The position numbers and the translations under genes are program-made. 64,000 nt of DNA, taken from contig NZ_NPKT01000002.1 of assembly GCF_008329565.1 (NCBI RefSeq), positions 417,125 through 481,124 on the forward strand, given 5' to 3'. Positions 37,491 through 48,807 of the stretch are shown in pieces. A model generated the notes under the pieces. It was not told the DNA's origin, did not search any database, and saw only the letters and a program-made list of their open reading frames with translations. The DNA is from Mycolicibacterium sp. P1-5. GTDB lineage: Bacteria; Actinomycetota; Actinomycetes; Mycobacteriales; Mycobacteriaceae. How positions within the stretch are numbered: the stretch's first letter is position 1; each line of letters starts with the position of its first letter.

Positions 37491-38099
37491 TCACGAGACC
37501 CGCAGCCAGCCGGTGGTGTGCCGGTAGAACGCCGAGCGCTTCGCTTCGCGGGGGAGCAGGACCCCGTCGCGCATCACCCGGGCACCGGTGGCGCCCAGCT
37601 GGACGGCACGGCCGGTCAGCCAGCGCCGTGGCCGCATCCGGCCGGTGAGCACCGCGGCCCGCAGGCCCGGCATCGAGGCGGTCGGCTCGATCCGCACGGC
37701 CGTCGCCTCACCGTCGAACAGCACCTGGTCGTCGACGACGGCTTCACCCTGGATCACCCGGTCCTCGCCGGGCGGCAGCCAGAACGCGGCCTCGACGACA
37801 ACCGATCCGGTCTCATCACGGATCAGTGGAACCCGTTGAGCCACACCGGTGATTGCGCGCCGGGCGCCACGCCACCGCGGGACCGGGGCCACCTCGACGT
37901 CGAGTCGTTCGATGCGCATCAACCGGGTCAGCACCACCGCCAAGTCGGCCGAAGACCCCACGACCACCACCCTCGCCGCCACCTGTGCCGCGGCGTCGAT
38001 CCCGGCCGTGTCGTCACCGTTGTGGCAGGGCAAGGACGCCAGCGCGCGGGGCAGTCGGCGGCCCCCGAAACGCAACACGGCGATGTTGATGTTGGTCAA
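37491..38099 (-). CDS. Rv0358-like conserved protein
   Basis: This 202-residue protein is the positional counterpart of Rv0358, convergent with the GGDEF-EAL gene and divergent from purA. I chose the TTG at 38099 because AGGAG lies 5 bases upstream and the sequence then starts LTNINIAVLRFGGR; longer frames overlap the purA leader. The protein is beta-rich and strongly basic at the C-terminus (ARVMRDGVLLPREAKRSAFYRHT). No domain is recognised. Confidence 0.72.
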   Translation of the reverse strand: MTNINIAVLRFGGRRLPRALASLPCHNGDDTAGIDAAAQVAARVVVVGSSADLAVVLTRLMRIERLDVEVAPVPRWRGARRAITGVAQRVPLIRDETGSVVVEAAFWLPPGEDRVIQGEAVVDDQVLFDGEATAVRIEPTASMPGLRAAVLTGRMRPRRWLTGRAVQLGATGARVMRDGVLLPREAKRSAFYRHTTGWLRVS

Positions 38100-38132
38100 C
38101 GACACTCCTCGTGCTGCGCTCCGATAGGGTAG

Positions 38133-40099
<1,967 letters not shown>

Positions 40100-40117
40100 G
40101 TCTGTCACCATGACCGG

Positions 40118-40822
40118 GTGGCCGACTCCATCATCAGTACCAAAAGCTCGTCAACCCTGAAAAGCCTGACCACGCCGCGGGCGGCCGCGGCAGCGGGCGT
40201 CGCGTTCGCGTTGTTGTTCGGCGCGAACCTGATCCTGATCCGGTCTTCGCTGCCAGAAGGCGCGCAACCCGGTTCGCAGTGGCTTGATGGGGCCGGCGGA
40301 AAGATGAAGATCGCTGCCATCCTGATGCCGTTCGCAGGTATCAGCTTCCTGTGGTTCATCGGCGTTGTGCGCGACGGCCTGGGCCGGTTGGAAGACAAGT
40401 TCTTCTCCTCGGTGTTCCTGGGCAGCGGGCTGCTGTTCCTGGCGATGATGTTCATCACGAGTGCGATCGGGGCGGGCCTGGCGGCCAGTAATTCCGCTGT
40501 TGGACACGAGCTGCTCGGCCATACCGAGGTGGCGATGTTCGGACAGATGGTGGTGCTTGCGCTGGCGAAAACCTACGCACTGCGGATGGCGGCGGTGTTC
40601 ATGATCTCGCTGGCCACCATCTGGCTGCGCACCGGGCTGATGCCGCGCTGGCTGGTGTACGTGAGCTATCTGCTCGCCGTGGCGCTGCTGATCGCCAGCG
40701 ATGTGAGCATGTGGCTGACGCTTTGCTTCCCGATCTGGGTGCTGGTGGTGAGTCTTCTGCTACTCGCGCGCGCGGGCGTGTTCGAGGATCACCAGGCGAC
40801 AGCGAGGGAACGCAATCCGTAG
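40118..40822 (+). CDS. Polytopic membrane protein
   Basis: This 234-residue protein has about six hydrophobic helices, including VAFALLFGANLILI and MKIAAILMPFAGISFLWFIG, and a charged C-terminus. It resembles uncharacterised mycobacterial membrane proteins; I cannot name a family with confidence. Its last 34 bp overlap the 3' end of the convergent P450 gene. Confidence 0.65.
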   Translation: MADSIISTKSSSTLKSLTTPRAAAAAGVAFALLFGANLILIRSSLPEGAQPGSQWLDGAGGKMKIAAILMPFAGISFLWFIGVVRDGLGRLEDKFFSSVFLGSGLLFLAMMFITSAIGAGLAASNSAVGHELLGHTEVAMFGQMVVLALAKTYALRMAAVFMISLATIWLRTGLMPRWLVYVSYLLAVALLIASDVSMWLTLCFPIWVLVVSLLLLARAGVFEDHQATARERNP

Positions 40823-41994
40823 ATGAAGTGAAACGGCTTGAACTCGACTTCGTCGAACGGCTCGGCGAGCGTCAATGCCGGAAAGCGACGCAGCAGGGCG
40901 GGGAACGCGATCCGCATCTCCATGCGCGCCAACGGTGCACCCAGGCAGTGGTGTACGCCATGGCCGAATGCCAAGTGGTTCACCATATCTCGCTTGATAT
41001 CCAGTTCGTCGGGATCGTCGACGAACGCGACGTCCCGGTTGCCCGACGCCAAGGACGCCAGCACCAGGCTGCCTGCCGGTATCGGAACCCCCGCGACCTC
41101 GGTGTCAGCGGTGGCGAGCCGGGGGATGCTGCTGTGCACGATCGACAGCCAGCGCAGCAGTTCCTCGACGGCCGGGGCCACCGCATCGGGGTCGTCGCGT
41201 ACCGCGGCAAGCTGATCAGGATGGCGCAGCAGCGCGAGCGTGCCTAATCCCAGCATGTTCGATGTGGTCTCGTGGCCGGCCAGCAGCAGCAGCGCCGCGA
41301 TCCCGATCAGCTCGTTGTCGCTGAGTTCGTCGCCGTGCTCGCGCACCAGCATCCCGAGCATGTCCGCGCGGGGCGCGCGGCGAGCCGAAGCCACCAGGGC
41401 GCCCATGTAGTCGCGGCCCTGGCGCACCAGCTCGAGTCGTTCCGGGATCGGGATGGACAGATCGAGTTGGCGGGCGCTGCGGCGCTGGAAATCGTCGCGG
41501 TCGGTGTAGGGCACTCCGAGCAGCTCACAGATGACCAGCGATGGGATCGGCAGGGCGAACTCGGCCACCAGATCGGCTGGCGTACCGGCAGTCTCGAGCG
41601 CATTCAGCCGCGCGTCGACGATCTCGACGATCCGCGGCTCGAGCGTCTTCATCCTGCGCACGGTGAACTCGCCTGTCAGCATTCGGCGCAGCCGGGTGTG
41701 CTGGGGCGGATCGAGGGCCAGCAGGTTGCCGGCGCGCGCGCTGGCTTGCTCCTCTGCCGGGAGCTGTGGGGCGCCGGGCACGATGAACCCCGGCGGTCTG
41801 CCGTTGGCGAAATGCTCGTGATCGGACAGCACCGCCTTGACGTCGTCATAGCGGGTGATGAGGTACACCTGCATGCCGAATGCGTTGACGGCGGTGATCA
41901 CGCCGCTGCCATCCCGGATGTCGCGCAGTTCCGGGGTCGGGTCGAACCCGTTGCGCCGCATGTGCAGTGGCGGCAGCGCGGCGGCGGATGTCAT
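40789..41994 (-). CDS. Cytochrome P450
   Basis: This 401-residue bacterial-type P450 has AGHETTS in the I-helix, ELLR (ExxR) in the K-helix, and the heme-binding loop FGHGVHHCLGAPLAR. The N-terminus is soluble, so it depends on separate ferredoxin and reductase partners. It starts 9 bp after the stop of an MMPL-type transporter and is probably co-transcribed with it. A MarR regulator divergent from the transporter may control both. The substrate is unknown. Confidence 0.93.
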   Translation of the reverse strand: MTSAAALPPLHMRRNGFDPTPELRDIRDGSGVITAVNAFGMQVYLITRYDDVKAVLSDHEHFANGRPPGFIVPGAPQLPAEEQASARAGNLLALDPPQHTRLRRMLTGEFTVRRMKTLEPRIVEIVDARLNALETAGTPADLVAEFALPIPSLVICELLGVPYTDRDDFQRRSARQLDLSIPIPERLELVRQGRDYMGALVASARRAPRADMLGMLVREHGDELSDNELIGIAALLLLAGHETTSNMLGLGTLALLRHPDQLAAVRDDPDAVAPAVEELLRWLSIVHSSIPRLATADTEVAGVPIPAGSLVLASLASGNRDVAFVDDPDELDIKRDMVNHLAFGHGVHHCLGAPLARMEMRIAFPALLRRFPALTLAEPFDEVEFKPFHFIYGLRSLAVAW

Positions 41995-42003
41995 GCCACG
42001 ACG

Positions 42004-44103
42004 TTACGCGCCCTCTGCGGTATCGAGCTCGGAGCGCGAAAACGCCGGCCACCAGATCGCAGGGCCGATCAGGGTGAACAGTGCCGGGATGACCACCGTG
42101 CGAACCACGAAGGTGTCCAGCAGGATGCCCAGACCCACGATGATTCCCAGCTGGGTCAGCACGATCAGCGGCAGCACACCCAGCACGGTGAACACCGCCG
42201 CCAGCACGATGCCGGCACTGGTGATCACGGCTCCGGTCGCCGACACCGCCCGCACGATCCCGCCTCGGGTGCCGTGCTGCGGTGTCTCCTCGCGAGCCCG
42301 GGTCACCAGGAAGATCGTGTAGTCCACGCCGAGTGCGACCAGGAACAGGAAGGCGAACAGCGGTGTGGTGCTGTCCAGCGCGGGAAAGCCCAGCAGGTGC
42401 ACGCTGACCCAACCGCCCAGCCCCAGTGCGGCCATCGTCGACAGCACGGTGGCGGTCACGAGCACCAGCGGGGCGAGCGCGGCCCGCAGCAGGATGTACA
42501 GCACGGCGAGCACGACGACCAGGATGGCGGGGATCACCACCCAGCGGTCGTGCACGGCAGCATTCTTGGCGTCGAGCGCCTGCGCATCCGATCCGCCCAC
42601 CAGCGCGCCGGGATCGGCCCGGTGTACTGAATTGCGAAGGGCGGCAACGCTATCAAAGGATGCATCCGAGGCGGGCTCGGCAGCGAGCACAACCTGCCAT
42701 TGGGTGAGGCCGGTAGCCGACTCACCCGCTGGATTGACCGAGACGACACCAGGAGTGGTCCGGATGGCCTGCTCGAGCGCGGCACCGGCGTCGGTGTGAC
42801 CGATGACCCGTGTCGGATCGGTGAGGCCGCCGGGGAAGTGGGCCGACAGCGCCCGGTAACCCGACACCGAGTCGGCGCTGACCCTGAACTGATCGATCTG
42901 GTTGAGCCCCACCGGCGTTGCCAGCAGGCCGGCGGCCAGCGCGATCAGCACCGCGGTGGAGGCGACGGTGACCCGGCCGGCGTGATTCGACACCCAGTCC
43001 GCGACCCGATGCCACGCGCCGGTCGCGGTCAGCTGTTCACCGTCGGCGCGAGGGATGAACGGCCAGAACAACTTCGGGCCGAACAATGCCAGCAGCGGCG
43101 GCAACACCAGCAACACGAAGACGGCGGCGACCACCAGTCCGGAGGCGGCCTGGACACCAAGGCTGCGGGTGCTCGGTGATGATGCGAACAGCAGGGTCAG
43201 CAGGGCGAGGACGACGGTCGCATTGCTGGCCGCGATCGCCGGGCCGGCGAACCGGACGGCGGTGCGTAGTGCGCTTCGATGATCAGCGAAGGTTCGCAGT
43301 TCCTCGCGGTAGCGCGAAATCAACAGCAGCGCATAGTTCGTCCCTGCACCGAACACCAGCACGCTGGTGATGCCCGACGTCGAACCGTCGGCGGCCATGC
43401 CGGTGGCTTCGGCGATCGCGGAGCCCAGCACCGCTGCCACCCGATCGGCGAACGCGATGACCAGAAGGGGCACCAGCCACAGCACCGGTGAGCGGTAAGT
43501 GATGATCAGCAGCAATGCGACCACGGCCCCGGTGACGGCCAGCAGGGTGATATTGGCACCGGAGAACGCGTTGGCGATGTCGGCGCCGAACGCCGGGCCA
43601 CCTGTGACATTGGCCGTGAGGCCGTCCGGCAGTCCCGACTTGGCCGCCTCCCGCAGCGACTTGACTTCGTCGTTGAGTGCGAAGCCGGACAGCGTCGGGT
43701 CGACCGGCACCGGCGCCAAGGCGGCCTTGCCGTCGTCGGACGCGGTCACCGGAATGGGCGGGCCGCCCTTGCCGGTGGTGGCGACCATACGGCCACGGGC
43801 CGCCTCGACGGCGGCCAGGTCGGCCGGTGTCAGCGCCACACCACCCGCCCGGCTGACGACGAGGATCACCGGGGCCGCACCACCGCCAGGGAAGTCCTTG
43901 AGTAGCGCGGCCGCCTTCGCCGATTCGGCACTGGGCGGCAGCGAGACCGGCGACTGGTCGGCGCCGGAACTCTGGCCGATGACGCCCATCAGGCCGCCGC
44001 CGATCACCGCAATGACCAGGGCTAAAAGCCAAGAATGTCGGTTGCTGACGAGCTCGCCGATGCGGCCCCAGACGGGACGCCGGCCGTCGAGTCCTTGGTG
44101 CAT
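42004..44103 (-). CDS. MMPL/RND-family transporter
   Basis: This 699-residue protein has the RND duplicated layout: an N-terminal helix, a periplasmic domain (about 45-165), a block of five to six helices, a second periplasmic domain (about 400-505) and a second block. Signature segments include VFGAGTNYALLLISRYREEL in the first block and FLVALGVDYTIFLVTRAREE in the second, both carrying the proton-relay Tyr. It exports hydrophobic compounds or lipids using proton-motive force. The ATG at 44103 faces a MarR gene 59 bp away, and a P450 gene follows. Confidence 0.9.
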   Translation of the reverse strand: MHQGLDGRRPVWGRIGELVSNRHSWLLALVIAVIGGGLMGVIGQSSGADQSPVSLPPSAESAKAAALLKDFPGGGAAPVILVVSRAGGVALTPADLAAVEAARGRMVATTGKGGPPIPVTASDDGKAALAPVPVDPTLSGFALNDEVKSLREAAKSGLPDGLTANVTGGPAFGADIANAFSGANITLLAVTGAVVALLLIITYRSPVLWLVPLLVIAFADRVAAVLGSAIAEATGMAADGSTSGITSVLVFGAGTNYALLLISRYREELRTFADHRSALRTAVRFAGPAIAASNATVVLALLTLLFASSPSTRSLGVQAASGLVVAAVFVLLVLPPLLALFGPKLFWPFIPRADGEQLTATGAWHRVADWVSNHAGRVTVASTAVLIALAAGLLATPVGLNQIDQFRVSADSVSGYRALSAHFPGGLTDPTRVIGHTDAGAALEQAIRTTPGVVSVNPAGESATGLTQWQVVLAAEPASDASFDSVAALRNSVHRADPGALVGGSDAQALDAKNAAVHDRWVVIPAILVVVLAVLYILLRAALAPLVLVTATVLSTMAALGLGGWVSVHLLGFPALDSTTPLFAFLFLVALGVDYTIFLVTRAREETPQHGTRGGIVRAVSATGAVITSAGIVLAAVFTVLGVLPLIVLTQLGIIVGLGILLDTFVVRTVVIPALFTLIGPAIWWPAFSRSELDTAEGA

Positions 44104-44123
44104 TACACCAACATAGCTTCAAT

Positions 44124-44148
44124 TTCTTAACATTTCATCTTCTTAACA
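44124..44148. promoter_or_regulatory. Candidate MarR operator region with direct repeats
   Basis: The 9-bp sequence TTCTTAACA occurs at 44124-44132 and again at 44140-44148, 16 bp apart, in the 59-bp gap between the divergent MMPL and MarR genes. This AT-rich patch is also where the divergent promoters should be. Operator function is inferred from position only. Confidence 0.4.
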
Positions 44149-44162
44149 GATATCCTGGCCCA

Positions 44163-44636
44163 ATGGATTCAGATGGCCGACCAGCCCTGGAGTCGGCGGT
44201 GGTCGCCGATGTCCAGGCGTTGTCGGCCGAGTCCGATCAGATCGGCCGCGCGTTCGCCGGGATCCATCAGCTGTCGGCCACTGACTTCCGCGCGCTGGTG
44301 CACATAATGGTTGCCGAGAACGCCGGTACTCCGCTGACCGCCGGCGAGCTGCGCACCCGGATGGGCCTGTCGGGGGCGGCCATCACCTATCTGGTCGAGC
44401 GGATGATCGAATCCGGCCATCTGCAGCGCGACTCGGATCCGGCCGACCGGCGCAAGGTGATCCTGCGCTACGCCGATCACGGCATCGAGGTAGGCCGGGC
44501 GTTTTTCACACCGTTGGCCGCCCACACCCATCGCGCACTGGCCGAACTGACCGATCGGGATCTCGCGGCCGCGCACCGGGTCTTCACCGCAGTTCTCGAA
44601 GCGATGACAGCGTTCCGCGCCGATCTGCGTTCATAG
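44163..44636 (+). CDS. MarR-family transcriptional regulator
   Basis: This 157-residue protein has a winged helix-turn-helix of MarR type: PLTAGELRTRMGLSGAAITYLVERMIESGHLQRDSDPADRRKV, with the DPADRR wing. It probably represses the divergent MMPL-P450 operon and itself, using a hydrophobic ligand. The direct repeats in the intergenic gap are possible binding sites. Confidence 0.9.
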   Translation: MDSDGRPALESAVVADVQALSAESDQIGRAFAGIHQLSATDFRALVHIMVAENAGTPLTAGELRTRMGLSGAAITYLVERMIESGHLQRDSDPADRRKVILRYADHGIEVGRAFFTPLAAHTHRALAELTDRDLAAAHRVFTAVLEAMTAFRADLRS

Positions 44637-44742
44637 CCGGTCTACTCACGGTCGCGTCATTTTTTCCGACTTTGCTGCGGACCATGCCCAAGTAGGCAAA
44701 ACTACTGGCGTCTAACGGGTCTTGGGGAATCGAGTGGGGTCA

Positions 44743-46458
44743 ATGAAGAGAACCAAACAACTCTGTGTGGGAGTCGCCGCCGCGGGCATCTTCGGCCTGG
44801 GGACGACGGTCGCCGCCGCGGTCGCGTACGCGGATTCGACCGATTCCAACCCAGGCCCGTCGGCGAGTTCCTCGAATGCCGGCACGTCAAATGCCGGGCC
44901 GAAGGCCCGCGCGCGCTCACAGAGTCCGGCATCCCAGCCGGCGGCCAAGGCCAGGAACGCCGGCACGATCAGCCAACCGGCCGTGGCGTCGGCCAGCCGC
45001 AAAGCGGCTCCTGCTGCGACATCACCAGCAGCAGAAGCGCTTTCGTTGGCCGTCTCGACGCTCGGCGTCACGCCGGCCGCCTCGGCCAGTGCAGTGTCGA
45101 GCCCGGCATCGCCCAAGTTCGCGCGCAGCCGCCGCGGCGCTGTCATCACCGCAACGGCATTGCCCGCGGCCGGTGGGGGCGGATCGGTCAGCACACTGGG
45201 AGTGAGCACTCCGACGCATGTGTTGGTGATCGGTATCGACGGCACCAACCTCAGCGCGATCCTCGCCGATGACGCGAACGTGAACCTGCAGGCCCTGATG
45301 AGCGGCGGGACCACCGCCGCGTCGACGATCGTCGGACACACCACGATCTCCAATCCCTCGTGGACGGGAATCCTCACGGGCGTGTGGGGTGAGACGGCCG
45401 GCGTCATCAACAACGTCTTCACGCCGTGGACGTACAACAAGTGGCCGACGGTCTTCAATCAGCTCGAGGCCTATGACCCGAACATCCAGACCACGGCGAT
45501 CGCCGACTGGGAGAACATCGCCCAGATCGCCGGCGCCGGCTTGCTCCCAGCCGACACGATCAAGTTCTTCCCGAAGTATCAGAACAGCTGGCTGAAAACC
45601 GACGACCTGGTGGGCCAGGCGTCCGTCGACGCGATCAACGCCACCACGGCCGGGGTTTCGAGCTTCCAGTTCAGCTACTTCGTCGGCGTCGACAACACCG
45701 GTCACGAAACGTCGGCCGGATCGCCGGAATACGCTCAAGCGCTGCGCAACGCCGATGCGAACGTCGGCGACATCATGACGGCGGTCGACGCGTGGAACAC
45801 CGCGCATCCGACCGAGAAATGGACCGTGCTCGTGACCACCGACCACGGCCAGGTGCCGTGGCCGACCATCCGTATCGGGTCCGACATGCGTGCGCACGGC
45901 TTCCAAACACCTTGGGAGACGACGACGTTCGTTATCGCGAATGGTGCCGGCTTCACGGCGGGCGCGATCAACAACACCTACCTCAACATAGACGTCACCC
46001 CGACGGTGTCCGCGCTGTTCGGCCTGGCGCCGGAGCCCTACTCCCAGGGCAAGCCCCTGATGGAGCGCGCCGCAAATGATTACAAGCCGGTCGTGGCCGG
46101 TCAGGCAGCGCTCAATCAGGCCCTTACTGACGCGATCGACATGTACGGCTATCCCGATATCGCCACCAACGCGGCGCTGGTCGTCCGGACCATTGCCGCC
46201 ACCATCCCGTATGTGGTGTACACGCTGTTCAATGGCCTCACCGCCGACATGTCGTCACCGCTGAAACTACCCATCCAGTTCGTCGGTGCGGTCCTCTACC
46301 AGCTGGCCAACATCCCGGCGCAGATCATCGCGCGGCTGACCGGTGTGACCGGCAACGAGATCATCCCGCCGGACCTGTGGCCCTACACACCGGTACCTGG
46401 CGTTCAGCCGCTGCCGCCGGCCACCGCGGTGCCCACACCCATGGCCATTGCCGTCTAA
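44743..46458 (+). CDS. Secreted phosphodiesterase/nucleotide pyrophosphatase-like protein
   Basis: This 571-residue protein has a signal peptide (MKRTKQLCVGVAAAGIFGLG...AYA) and a long Ala/Ser/Pro-rich spacer (about 35-150). A type I phosphodiesterase/alkaline-phosphatase-fold domain follows, with an N-terminal metal-binding strand LVIGIDGTN, the nucleophile region GHTTISNPSWTGILTG and a second metal site VTTDHGQ. The C-terminus is hydrophobic and Pro-rich. The ATG at 44743 follows GAGTGGGG; earlier TTG/GTG codons exist. It may hydrolyse a phosphodiester in the cell envelope. No adjacent gene reveals the substrate. Confidence 0.82.
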   Translation: MKRTKQLCVGVAAAGIFGLGTTVAAAVAYADSTDSNPGPSASSSNAGTSNAGPKARARSQSPASQPAAKARNAGTISQPAVASASRKAAPAATSPAAEALSLAVSTLGVTPAASASAVSSPASPKFARSRRGAVITATALPAAGGGGSVSTLGVSTPTHVLVIGIDGTNLSAILADDANVNLQALMSGGTTAASTIVGHTTISNPSWTGILTGVWGETAGVINNVFTPWTYNKWPTVFNQLEAYDPNIQTTAIADWENIAQIAGAGLLPADTIKFFPKYQNSWLKTDDLVGQASVDAINATTAGVSSFQFSYFVGVDNTGHETSAGSPEYAQALRNADANVGDIMTAVDAWNTAHPTEKWTVLVTTDHGQVPWPTIRIGSDMRAHGFQTPWETTTFVIANGAGFTAGAINNTYLNIDVTPTVSALFGLAPEPYSQGKPLMERAANDYKPVVAGQAALNQALTDAIDMYGYPDIATNAALVVRTIAATIPYVVYTLFNGLTADMSSPLKLPIQFVGAVLYQLANIPAQIIARLTGVTGNEIIPPDLWPYTPVPGVQPLPPATAVPTPMAIAV

Positions 46459-46491
46459 CTCCCTGTCGGCAGGTCCTGGTTAGGTGAGGGC

Positions 46492-47607
46492 GTGCTCGAC
46501 ACCGTCGCCGTGGAGAACTACCGATCACTGCGCCGGCTGATCCTGCCGCTGCGCGGCCTCAACGTCGTCACCGGACCGAACGGCTCCGGGAAGTCCAGCC
46601 TGTACCGGGCGCTGCGGCTGCTGGCTGATTCGGCGCGCAACGGCGCGGTCAACGCGCTGGCCCGGGAGGGCGGCCTGAGCTCGACGATGTGGGCCGGTCC
46701 GGGCAAGAAGGGGCCGGTAAGCCTCAAGCTCGGCTTTGCCGGGGACGACTTCGGCTACGCGGTGGACTTCGGCATGCCCCAGGAGACCGAGACGGCCTTC
46801 AACCTGGACCCCGAGATCAAGTCGGAGGCCGTCTGGGTAGGTGCGGCGCTGCGGCCCTCGGCGTTGTTGGCCCAGCGTTCGGTGCGGACGGTTCTGCTCC
46901 GCGATGCCGACGACGGCTGGCGCACGGCGGCCATGCTGAGGCCGTTCGACAGCATGCTGAGCGAGGTCGCCGACCCGCAGGCGGCGCCTGAACTGCTGGC
47001 ATTGCGTGAGCGGGTCCGGTCCTGGCGGTTCTACGACCATGTCCGCACCGATGCCGACGCTCCTGCCCGCCGGCCACAGATCGGCACTCGGACAATGGTT
47101 TTGAGTCATGACGGTGCCGACCTGGCTGCGGCGCTGCAAACCATCGCCGAGATCGGTGACGCCGATGCGCTGCACCAGGCCGTCGACAACGCGTTTCCAG
47201 GCAGCCGGGTGGAGATCCCAAGCGCCGACGGCCGCTTCGAGTTGACCCTGCACCAGCCCGGCATGCTGCGGGCGCTGACGGCGACTGAGCTGTCCGACGG
47301 CACGCTGCGCTATCTGCTGTGGGCTGCCGCCCTGCTCACGCCGCGGCCTGCCGAGCTGACCGTGCTCAACGAACCGGAGTCCAGCCTGCACCCCGACCTG
47401 CTGCCCGCACTGGCCGCGTTGATCGCGCGGTCCGCGGAGCGCGCGCAGATCATCGTCGTCACCCATGCCGCCGCGTTGGTCGAGGCGCTGCGCGCCCAAC
47501 AGCCCGACGTCAACGCGATCGAACTCACCAAGGAAGAGGGCCGGACCGCGATCGTCGGCCAGGGCCTGCTCGACGAGCCGCCCTGGCACTGGCCTGCTCG
47601 GGGCTGA
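46492..47607 (+). CDS. AAA-family ATPase (RecF/OLD-like ATPase core)
   Basis: This 371-residue ABC-type ATPase has Walker A TGPNGSGKSSLYRAL (about 27-41), a signature-like LSDGTLRYL, Walker B LTVLNEPESSLHPDLL, and a switch His in VVTHAAALVEAL. In the Walker B the usual Asp is Asn (NEPE), while the catalytic Glu is present. The core resembles the ATPase half of OLD or RecF proteins, but there is no Toprim domain or coiled-coil insert. The role is unknown; it precedes purT by about 20 bp. Confidence 0.82.
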   Translation: MLDTVAVENYRSLRRLILPLRGLNVVTGPNGSGKSSLYRALRLLADSARNGAVNALAREGGLSSTMWAGPGKKGPVSLKLGFAGDDFGYAVDFGMPQETETAFNLDPEIKSEAVWVGAALRPSALLAQRSVRTVLLRDADDGWRTAAMLRPFDSMLSEVADPQAAPELLALRERVRSWRFYDHVRTDADAPARRPQIGTRTMVLSHDGADLAAALQTIAEIGDADALHQAVDNAFPGSRVEIPSADGRFELTLHQPGMLRALTATELSDGTLRYLLWAAALLTPRPAELTVLNEPESSLHPDLLPALAALIARSAERAQIIVVTHAAALVEALRAQQPDVNAIELTKEEGRTAIVGQGLLDEPPWHWPARG

Positions 47608-47628
47608 GCCCACCTATCCTTGGGCATC

Positions 47629-48807
47629 ATGCGCGTGATGCTGGTCGGGTCGGGTGAGCTGAGTCGGGAGTTGGTGCTGGCTTTCCAACGGCTCGGAGCC
47701 GAGGTGGTCGCCGTTGATCGGTACGCCGACGCACCGGCCCACGAGGTCGCCGACGAGGCGCTGGTCGTGAAGATCACCGATCCCGAGGAGCTGACCGCAG
47801 CCATCGCCCGCGTCCAACCGGCATACATCGTGGTCGACACCAACGCCGTGGCCATCGACGCGCTGCGCGCGGCGGCCGATAGCGGAACCACCCAGGTGGT
47901 TCCGGGTGTCTACGCCACCCAGCTGAGCCTGGACCGGGAGGGGATGCGGCGGCTGGCCGCCGACGACCTGGGCTTGCCGACCGCACCGTTCTGGTTCGCC
48001 GGGTCGGTCGACGAGCTGACCGCCGTCGCCGACCACGCAGGCTTCCCGCTGGTGGTCAAGCCGGTGATCGGGGTGCCCGGCCAAGGCCAGTCGGTGCTGC
48101 TGCGTCCCGACGACGTGGAGCCCGCGTGGCAGCGCGCCGTCGCCGCCGGTGGGCGGGTACCGCACAACCGGGTGCTGGCCGAGACCGTCGTCGAGATCGA
48201 CTACGCGGTCACCTTGCTGACCGTTCGGACCGATGGTCCAGCCGGACCGACCCTGCACTTCTGCGAGCCGATCGGGCATCGTCAGGTCGACGGCGGAGTT
48301 CTGGAGTCCTGGCAGCCGCAGCAGATGACCGTGGCAGCGCTGGGTGCAGCGAAGTCGGTGGCCGCGCGGATCGTGCGGGCACTCGGCGGGCGCGGGGTGT
48401 TCGGGGTGGAGCTGCTGGTTCGCGGTGACGAGGTGTACTTCTCCGATGTCAGCGTCCGCCCGTACGACAGCGGCTTGGTCACGCTGCGAACCCAGCGGTT
48501 GTCGGAGTTCGAGCTGCACGCCCGTGCCGTTCTGGGGTTGACGGTGGACACCATCATGGTTTCGCCCGGCGCAGCCGAGGTCACCTACGGCGGTGCCGAG
48601 GAGAACGCCGGCAGTACGGGCATCAATCCGGCAATTCTGGCCGAGGCGTTGGTTGTGCCGGAAAGCGACGTGCGGCTGTTGGGCCGGCACGAGGGTGCCG
48701 CGCGGTTGCGGCTCGGGGTCGCGCTGGCCACCGCCTCCGACGTCACCACCGCCCGCGACAGGGTGCGCCAGGTGTCGACCGCTTTGCACCGGGTGTGGCG
48801 GCAGTGA
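47629..48807 (+). CDS. purT: Formate-dependent phosphoribosylglycinamide formyltransferase 2
   Basis: This 392-residue ATP-grasp enzyme formylates GAR using formate and ATP, a folate-independent alternative to PurN in purine synthesis. VMLVGSGELSRELV is the N-terminal signature, KPVIGVPGQGQSVLL the ATP-grasp lid region, and ELLVRGDEVYFSDVSVRPYDSG the substrate site. The ATG at 47629 gives the same length as E. coli PurT; a TTG at 47620 would add three residues. Rv0389 is the M. tuberculosis counterpart. The stop overlaps the next start. Confidence 0.97.
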   Translation: MRVMLVGSGELSRELVLAFQRLGAEVVAVDRYADAPAHEVADEALVVKITDPEELTAAIARVQPAYIVVDTNAVAIDALRAAADSGTTQVVPGVYATQLSLDREGMRRLAADDLGLPTAPFWFAGSVDELTAVADHAGFPLVVKPVIGVPGQGQSVLLRPDDVEPAWQRAVAAGGRVPHNRVLAETVVEIDYAVTLLTVRTDGPAGPTLHFCEPIGHRQVDGGVLESWQPQQMTVAALGAAKSVAARIVRALGGRGVFGVELLVRGDEVYFSDVSVRPYDSGLVTLRTQRLSEFELHARAVLGLTVDTIMVSPGAAEVTYGGAEENAGSTGINPAILAEALVVPESDVRLLGRHEGAARLRLGVALATASDVTTARDRVRQVSTALHRVWRQ

